Below, piece by piece: positions 40,117 to 44,479 of a stretch of 44,479 nucleotides of DNA. Source of the DNA: Betaproteobacteria bacterium. Its GTDB lineage: Bacteria; Pseudomonadota; Gammaproteobacteria; Burkholderiales; Ferrovaceae. Made by a program: the position numbers and the translations under genes. The notes under the pieces were generated by a model that worked only from the letters and a program-made list of their open reading frames with translations, made no database searches and was not told where the DNA came from. Positions within the stretch are counted from its first letter, which is position 1, and each line of letters starts with the position of its first letter. The stretch spans positions 1 to 44,479 of the forward strand of contig JAGWIW010000015.1 in assembly GCA_028866015.1 (NCBI GenBank), in the 5' to 3' direction.

Positions 40117-40868
40117 CAGAAAAATTCGTAGGCCACGCGCATGATGACAGTGCGGTCCGGCGCGCCGTGATTGACGCCGTACAGCATCACCGTACTGTAC
40201 TCCAGTTCGTCGCCGCGCCCCAGAGGCAGCTCCCCGGAAAATGCCGGCCCGATCTGGTGCGCGTCATCCGCCGGACGGTAATAGGCTTCAAACCCGGGCA
40301 CCACGCGCGTGCTGAACTGGTACCCAAAACTGTAGGCGGAACGGAAGTTGTATTTGCCGCTGGCATTGCCACCCAGGTCTTTCTGCCAGATCAGATTGAG
40401 CCGCTGCACCAGGCGCCCCACCTGTTTTTCAAGCAGGGGACCGAACTCGACTCCGTCAGGAACACCGGGCTGGCGGTTGTGGATGTAGGAAGCCACAAAT
40501 CCGGGATCCACCCAGTATTCGCCGGCTTCGGCCAGCTGGAAAATGTTTTCCAGCTCCTGGCCGGCCAGGTGCGTGCCCAATGTGGGATCACGCGTGAATT
40601 CGCCGGCATAGAGTTCCGCCTTCCACCAGGAAGTGAAGGTATGGGCCAGGGAGGTTTCGAAGGCGCCGGCGCCGTTGAGATTGGCGCGGCCGTCCTGGTA
40701 GGTGTAGCCGCGCAGCTCCACCTCGGATTGTCCCTGCGCCACATGGGGGGAGTAGACGATGAAGTCGTCGTCGGCCCAGGCTGATACAGCAGCCATCATC
40801 AGAATCGAGGCAAAAAAGCCCCCCCGGGTCGCTCGCAGCGCCCCCAAAAAACCTTTCGGAATGGTCAT
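40116..40868 (-). CDS. Predicted outer-membrane beta-barrel protein of the iron operon
   Basis: A 250-aa exported protein with a signal peptide ending near VSAWA. The mature part is rich in alternating aromatic/polar strands (VELRGYTYQDGRANLNGAGA, WWKAELYAGEF, YSFGYQFSTRVVPGFEAYYR) and ends in a C-terminal Phe after RVAYEFF, as in proteins recognised by the BAM machinery. It could be a small barrel that helps iron across the outer membrane, but no family role is established. It starts 1 nt after the FTR1 stop. Confidence 0.75.
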   Translation of the reverse strand: MTIPKGFLGALRATRGGFFASILMMAAVSAWADDDFIVYSPHVAQGQSEVELRGYTYQDGRANLNGAGAFETSLAHTFTSWWKAELYAGEFTRDPTLGTHLAGQELENIFQLAEAGEYWVDPGFVASYIHNRQPGVPDGVEFGPLLEKQVGRLVQRLNLIWQKDLGGNASGKYNFRSAYSFGYQFSTRVVPGFEAYYRPADDAHQIGPAFSGELPLGRGDELEYSTVMLYGVNHGAPDRTVIMRVAYEFF

Positions 40869-40869
40869 G

Positions 40870-41676
40870 CTATAGGGATCTCCAGCGCGGGCGATACATG
40901 AGGAGCAGGATCACGCCCAGCGTTGCCAGGTAGAAAAGGATCTGTATGCCCGAGGGGCTTGCCACGTAACCCACCAGTATGTGCAGCAACTGGCCGGTCA
41001 GGCTGTTCTGGTCCAGCCACTCGGAAGTGTTCCAAAGGCCCTGCCCAAGCGCCGGCAGCAAGCCCGCCTGGTTGAGGAAACCAGCAGCCTGCGCCGAAAG
41101 GCCCGCCGCCAGAAACAGGATGAGCCAGCTCGTCACCGTGAAGAAATGGCGAACGGGAATGCGCAGCAAGCCGCGATAGAGCAAGCTGCCGGCCAATACG
41201 CCCGCCCCCACGCCCAGCATGGCGCCAACCCCCATGGAACCGCGCCCTTCGCCGCCTGCGGCAATGGCCCACAGGAACAGGACCGCTTCGGACCCTTCGC
41301 GCATCACCGCCATGGCCGTGATCACGGCGAGCGCCGTCAGCGGCTTGGAACCCGACTGCACGTCGGCACCCACGGCACTCAGCTCGGCTTTCAGTTCGCG
41401 CGCATGGGAGGACATCCATACGTTATGCCAGGTCAGCATGCACACGGCCGTGAGCAGGATGGCAGCATTGAGCAGCGCCTGGCCTTCGCCCGTCAGCAAT
41501 GCGGCAGCGGTGGAAGCGAGCCCCGCCACAATGGCGGCACCGCCCAGGCCGGCTCCGATGCCAGCCAGAACCCAGCGCCCGCGGTTCGCCACACCCCGGG
41601 TGGCCCCCAGTACGATGGCGACGATAAGCGCCGCCTCCAGCACTTCCCGAAACAGGATGACTGCAGTGGCCAGCAT
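40870..41676 (-). CDS. FTR1-family iron permease
   Basis: A 268-aa, seven-helix inner-membrane protein. Both iron-binding motifs are present: REVLE at residues 10-14 and REGSE at 126-130. The sequence MLATAVILFREVLEAALIVA is typical of bacterial FTR1/EfeU-type permeases. It imports ferric or ferrous iron with help from periplasmic partners, here probably the cupredoxin encoded 1 nt upstream. No EfeO or EfeB is present, so this is not a complete EfeUOB system; the arrangement is nearer the P19/FTR1 type. Confidence 0.94.
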   Translation of the reverse strand: MLATAVILFREVLEAALIVAIVLGATRGVANRGRWVLAGIGAGLGGAAIVAGLASTAAALLTGEGQALLNAAILLTAVCMLTWHNVWMSSHARELKAELSAVGADVQSGSKPLTALAVITAMAVMREGSEAVLFLWAIAAGGEGRGSMGVGAMLGVGAGVLAGSLLYRGLLRIPVRHFFTVTSWLILFLAAGLSAQAAGFLNQAGLLPALGQGLWNTSEWLDQNSLTGQLLHILVGYVASPSGIQILFYLATLGVILLLMYRPRWRSL

Positions 41677-41677
41677 T

Positions 41678-42028
41678 TCAATGCCCTCCCGCCGCTTCCA
41701 GCACCACAGTGCCTTTCATGTCATGGTTGAAATCGTTGAAATAGCCGTAGCGGCCAGCGGCTGCTGGCCCCACAAAAAAAGACACTTCACCGCGCGGCGG
41801 CACCACCACTTCCCGCGACAGGGGAACACTTTCGAATTCTGCGGGAAAGGCGTCCTGGTTGCGCACCGTGATGCGGCTGCGCACATCGGCCGGCAGGTGC
41901 AATTCGGAAGGCTCGAATTTGCCGTTGTGGATGGTGATCACGGCGGTGGAATCCGCCCCCTGGGCCAGGCCGCTCACCAGGCCCGAAAAAGCCAGCATGA
42001 CGGCTGGCAGCCAACGATACCGGTTCAT
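41678..42028 (-). CDS. Periplasmic cupredoxin-domain protein
   Basis: A 116-aa protein with a signal peptide (cleavage near GLAQGA) and a cupredoxin fold: ITIHNGKFEPSELHLPADVR, ITVRNQDAFPAEFES, VVVPPRGEVSFFVGP, GRYGYFNDFNHDMKG. The C-terminal loop keeps His and Met, but the Cys of type I copper sites is absent. It may hold copper in another way or bind iron for the adjacent FTR1. The start 42028 fits the signal peptide; a GTG at 42037 is possible. First gene of the operon behind the Fur box. Confidence 0.88.
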   Translation of the reverse strand: MNRYRWLPAVMLAFSGLVSGLAQGADSTAVITIHNGKFEPSELHLPADVRSRITVRNQDAFPAEFESVPLSREVVVPPRGEVSFFVGPAAAGRYGYFNDFNHDMKGTVVLEAAGGH

Positions 42029-42072
42029 GGATGTCACGATTTTCCGTTGAGTTCAAGATCGATGGATCGATC

Positions 42073-42091
42073 ATAAATGATAATCATTCTC
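42073..42091. promoter_or_regulatory. Fur box
   Basis: The 19-bp site centred on TGATAATCATT matches the classical Fur consensus GATAATGATAATCATTATC at 15 of 19 positions. It lies 45 nt upstream of the cupredoxin start, so iron repression of the FTR1 operon is expected. Confidence 0.8.
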
Positions 42092-42147
42092 ATGTAAAGC
42101 CCGGACACCCTGCCGATCCCCCTGTAAAAATGCTAGTATGGCGGCGG

Positions 42148-42441
42148 GTCCCCGTAGTTAAATGGATATAACAGCCCCCTCCTGAACATTTGGGCACGCC
42201 GTCTCGAAAGGGCAGCGTGAATGCGTTCAAAGTCGGTGAACCCCCTGCCTGCAAAGGCGAGGCAATACCGAGCAAAGCCCGGCGCTGGCCGGGAATGTGT
42301 AGAGACTTGACGGACGCGGCCTACCGCCGGATGGCCAGGGCCAAGGGAAAGTCCAGCCCACAAACGCGGCACTGCCGCGGCGGCGAAAGCCGCAGTGGGA
42401 TGAAGGGGCAGATGCAGGTTCGATTCCTGCCGGGGGCGCCA
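42148..42441 (+). tRNA. tRNA-Arg(CCU) interrupted by a group I intron
   Basis: The 5' exon (42148-42183) and 3' exon (42403-42441) together make a 75-nt tRNA with encoded CCA. The acceptor stem is GTCCCCG/CGGGGGC with one G-U pair, the D-arm TAGTTAAATGGATATAACA, the anticodon stem GCCCC/GGGGC, the loop CTCCTAA with anticodon CCT, and the T-arm GCAGG-TTCGATT-CCTGC. The exons are separated after position 36 by a 219-nt insert with group I core sequences. Neither exon alone would fold, and a standard scan could miss the gene. Confidence 0.93.
42184..42402 (+). ncRNA. Self-splicing group I intron (IC3-like)
   Basis: 219 nt between T36 and A37 of the tRNA. The last exon base is U and the last intron base is G, as group I splicing needs. 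An internal guide GGG (42192-42194) pairs with exon CCU including the U-G wobble, directly before a P2 stem CACGC/GCGTG (42195-42199 with 42215-42219). The core reads TGTGTAGAGACTTGACGG (42297-42314) and AAGGGAAAGTCCAG (42343-42356), giving P7 as GACT/AGTC, very like the Azoarcus tRNA-Ile intron. TCAAAGTCGGTGAA and GGCAATACCGAGC match its P3/P4/P6 region. No homing endonuclease is encoded. Confidence 0.92.
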
Positions 42442-42481
42442 GCCGCGCGATCACGCACCACAGTACTTTCACCTTGTTCCC

Positions 42482-42988
42482 ATGCGATCACTTGAAGAAG
42501 TCCTGCTTGGCATTTCCATGATCCTGGCCTCGGTGCTGATCCACAGCATCGGCATGTACCTGGTCATGCACCGTTTCGAGCTGCACTGGCCGCGCTACCT
42601 GAGCGAGCGCAAGGAATGGCGACGCCAGATGTATTTCCTGCTGCTCGTCAGCATGATTCTGGCCACCCACCTGCTTGAAATCCTCACCATCGCCAGCACG
42701 GTAAAAGCTGTGCACGCCATCCAGGATTTTCGCACCGCGTTCTACTTTGCCGGGGAAACGTACACCACCCTGGGCTACGGCGACGTGCTGCTTCCCGCCG
42801 GGTGGCGTCAGCTGGCCTTGTTCATTGCCATGTCGGGATTGCTGACTTTCGGCTGGACCACCGGGGTTCTGGTCAGCATTGTCGGAAAAACCTACGATGC
42901 CCAGTTTTCGCACTTGCGCCAGCCGCGGCAAGCCCCTGCCCCGGGACAGGCGAATGAACGTTCAGGCCGGACGACGCAGACCGAGTAA
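42482..42988 (+). CDS. Two-TM potassium channel family protein
   Basis: A 168-aa membrane protein of the Ion_trans_2 type. It has an N-terminal hydrophobic segment, a second helix (MYFLLLVSMILATHLLEILT), a pore loop with the filter TTLGYGD (residues 95-101) and a last helix (LALFIAMSGLLTFGWTTGVL). It has no RCK or other ligand domain and would need to assemble as a tetramer. No clear Shine-Dalgarno precedes the ATG, which lies 41 nt after the tRNA-Arg. The 3' end overlaps the convergent TerC gene by 27 nt. Confidence 0.88.
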   Translation: MRSLEEVLLGISMILASVLIHSIGMYLVMHRFELHWPRYLSERKEWRRQMYFLLLVSMILATHLLEILTIASTVKAVHAIQDFRTAFYFAGETYTTLGYGDVLLPAGWRQLALFIAMSGLLTFGWTTGVLVSIVGKTYDAQFSHLRQPRQAPAPGQANERSGRTTQTE

Positions 42989-43630
42989 GGCAATCAACGC
43001 GGCCAGCATGACCGGCAGTCCGTTGTGCAGCCAGGACTGGTGCACCCAGTGGGCCGCGGCCCAGGCCGGATCGGACAACAGCATGTCGCCTGCCACATAG
43101 CCCAGCAAGGCACCGCCCAGTATCACGATCACCGGATAACGCTTCATGAGATGCATCAGCACGCCGCTGCCGATCACGATGAGCAGGATGCTGATGGCCA
43201 GCCCGATGGTGAGCAGCAGCAGGTTGCCGCGGGCCACGGCCGCGAGCCCCAGGATGTTGTCCAGGCTCATCACCACGTCAGCCACCACAATGGCCCGCAC
43301 CGCCTCCCCCAGGCTGCGCTGGCGCACCGCCTCTCCCGGCGCTGCGGGGCGGCTGGGCAGCACCAGCCGATAGGCCACCCACAGCAACAGCAGGCTGCCC
43401 GCCGTCTGCACGTAGGACACCACCAGCAGTTTGGCTGCCACAAAGGTCAGCAGCACGCGCAACACCACGGCCGCCAGGCTTCCCAGCATCACGGCCTGGT
43501 GTCGCCGGCGCCCGCTCAGGTCTCGGGCCGCCAGGGCAATGACGGCCGCATTGTCCCCGCTCATCACGAGATCGATGCTGATGATCTGGGCCAGCGCGAC
43601 CCAGAAACCAGCCGAGGTGAAATTATCCAA
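42962..43630 (-). CDS. TerC-family integral membrane protein (YjbE-type)
   Basis: A 222-aa protein with about seven helices and two copies of the TerC acidic motif: IDLVMSGDNAAVIALA and ADVVMSLDNILGLAAVA. The basic loop RDLSGRRRHQAVMLGS is also typical. Family members export manganese or support metalation of exported proteins. The start is a TTG within the last eight bases of the upstream quinone oxidoreductase gene; no earlier ATG fits. I saw no yybP-ykoY element, consistent with expression from the upstream gene's promoter. Confidence 0.88.
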   Translation of the reverse strand: MDNFTSAGFWVALAQIISIDLVMSGDNAAVIALAARDLSGRRRHQAVMLGSLAAVVLRVLLTFVAAKLLVVSYVQTAGSLLLLWVAYRLVLPSRPAAPGEAVRQRSLGEAVRAIVVADVVMSLDNILGLAAVARGNLLLLTIGLAISILLIVIGSGVLMHLMKRYPVIVILGGALLGYVAGDMLLSDPAWAAAHWVHQSWLHNGLPVMLAALIALLGLRRPA

Positions 43631-44479
43631 CCGCCCCAGCCCGGGTCAGGACGATCTTGCCCACATGGGCACTCGATTCCATCAGGGCATGCGCAGCAGC
43701 AGCTTCTCCCATGGGAAAAGTGGAATGAATCACCGGTTTGATCCGCCCCGATTCCAGCAGGGGCCAGACTTTGGCGCGCAGCGCGGCTGCGATCTCGGCC
43801 TTGAACGCCACGCTGCGCGGGCGCAAGGTGGAGCCGGTAATCACGAGGCGCCGGCGCATGACTTCAGCCAGGTCCACCTGGCTTTTGGAGCCGCCCAGGA
43901 AAGCGATCAGGACAATCCGGCCGTCATCGGCCAACGCTTTGAGCTCGCGCGGAATGTAGTCTCCTCCCACCATGTCCAGAATCACGTCCACCCCACGCTT
44001 GGCCGTGAGCTCCTTGATCACGGCCACGAAATCTTCTGTCTTGTAGTTGATGGCACGGTCGGCCCCCAGGTCTTCACAGGCTGCACATTTTTCAGGGCTG
44101 CCGGCCGTGGCAAACACGGGATGGCCGAAGGCCCGGGCGAGCTGGATGGCGGTGGTGCCGATGCCACTCGACCCCCCCTGCACCAGGAGCGATTCGCCGG
44201 GCTTGAGCCCGGCGCGGTCAAACACGTTGCTCCAGACGGTGAAAAAAGTTTCCGGCAGGGCAGCCGCTTCCACCATGGAAAAGCCATTGGGCACCGGCAG
44301 ACACAGGTCTGCGGGAGCCGTGCAGTAATCGGCATAGCCACCACCCGACACCAGGGCGCAGACAGCCGCGCCCACAGCCGGTCCCTGAACGCCCTCACCC
44401 AGGGCCACCACGCGCCCGGCCACTTCAAGCCCCGGCAGGTCCGATGCTCCAGGTGGCGGCGGATAGAATCCGGCACGCT
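43623..44479 (-). CDS. NADPH:quinone oxidoreductase family protein (5' end outside window)
   Basis: Medium-chain dehydrogenase/reductase of the QOR/PIG3 type. The frame is open to the right edge (codons for GFYPPPPGASDLPGLEVAG at the edge), so the N-terminus lies outside. The cofactor motif is LVQGGSSGIGTTAIQLARAF and the fold continues through VDVILDMVGGDYIPRELKAL to HVGKIVLTR. No catalytic zinc ligands are seen, as expected for the zinc-free QOR group. It reduces quinones or related carbonyls with NADPH by family precedent. Confidence 0.92.
   Translation of the reverse strand, partial: RAGFYPPPPGASDLPGLEVAGRVVALGEGVQGPAVGAAVCALVSGGGYADYCTAPADLCLPVPNGFSMVEAAALPETFFTVWSNVFDRAGLKPGESLLVQGGSSGIGTTAIQLARAFGHPVFATAGSPEKCAACEDLGADRAINYKTEDFVAVIKELTAKRGVDVILDMVGGDYIPRELKALADDGRIVLIAFLGGSKSQVDLAEVMRRRLVITGSTLRPRSVAFKAEIAAALRAKVWPLLESGRIKPVIHSTFPMGEAAAAHALMESSAHVGKIVLTRAGAVG

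Noticed and set aside
42184-42402. Possible riboswitch or small mobile element in the tRNA region
   Set aside because: The flanks form exact tRNA halves and the insert has the P3-P7 core of a group I intron; no ORF or terminal repeats are present.
43600-43660. Manganese riboswitch (yybP-ykoY) upstream of the TerC gene
   Set aside because: The TerC start overlaps the upstream gene, leaving no leader, and no typical element is visible.

Overview
The window reads as an ordinary stretch of a GC-rich betaproteobacterial chromosome. That assignment is an inference from gene content: KdpDE, a NodT-type RND efflux set, PsiF repeats, an exported FTR1/cupredoxin iron operon, and a group I intron in tRNA-Arg(CCU), a location known from alpha- and betaproteobacteria. 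Genes are densely packed, often with 1-4 nt overlaps. I saw no insertion sequence, phage gene, CRISPR array, rRNA or origin, and no gap above about 280 bases lacks a gene. The first gene (kdpD) and the last (a quinone oxidoreductase) are cut by the window edges.

Layout. 1-2657: end of kdpD, then kdpE. 2780-4659: a small exported Gly/Met-repeat protein and a TPR-methyltransferase. 4666-11082 (minus): a four-gene operon of RND permease, fusion protein, outer-membrane factor and a GntR regulator; a 12-bp palindrome lies in its promoter spacer. 11197-14247 (minus): a CpxR/CpxA-like two-component pair with overlapping genes for a LigT-type RNA phosphodiesterase/ligase and a FlK-type thioesterase; a perfect CpxR box lies upstream. 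14524-17642: a Ser-rich protein, then an exported creatininase-like protein, a beta-propeller and a small lipoprotein. 17653-22632: a DsrC/TusE-like protein, DUF488, CnoX, a TauE/SafE exporter with DUF1634, two universal stress proteins, PsiF with a clear terminator, and a 60-aa orphan. 22772-29223: a four-PAS diguanylate cyclase, a flavin amine oxidase/SDR pair and a Cache chemoreceptor.

29338-35645 is the most interesting region. A minus-strand operon encodes two cyclopropane-synthase-like methyltransferases, a DUF1295 membrane enzyme, a flavin oxidoreductase and DUF1365. It diverges from a MerR-type B12-binding regulator that carries the adenosylcobalamin photoreceptor signature (W-x9-EH and ExHxxG). 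Two 15-bp palindromes of the form TTTGTCC-N-GGACAAA flank the shared promoter region at matching distances. The best reading is a light-controlled membrane-lipid modification system. TspO lies just beyond it.

35694-42091 (minus): a small exported protein, tspO, tRNA-Ser(CGA), and a Fur-box-preceded operon of cupredoxin, FTR1, a predicted outer-membrane protein, an MFS transporter and uup. 42148-42441 holds a tRNA-Arg(CCU) split in its anticodon loop by a 219-nt group I intron. The window ends with a two-TM potassium channel, a TerC-family protein and the partial quinone oxidoreductase.
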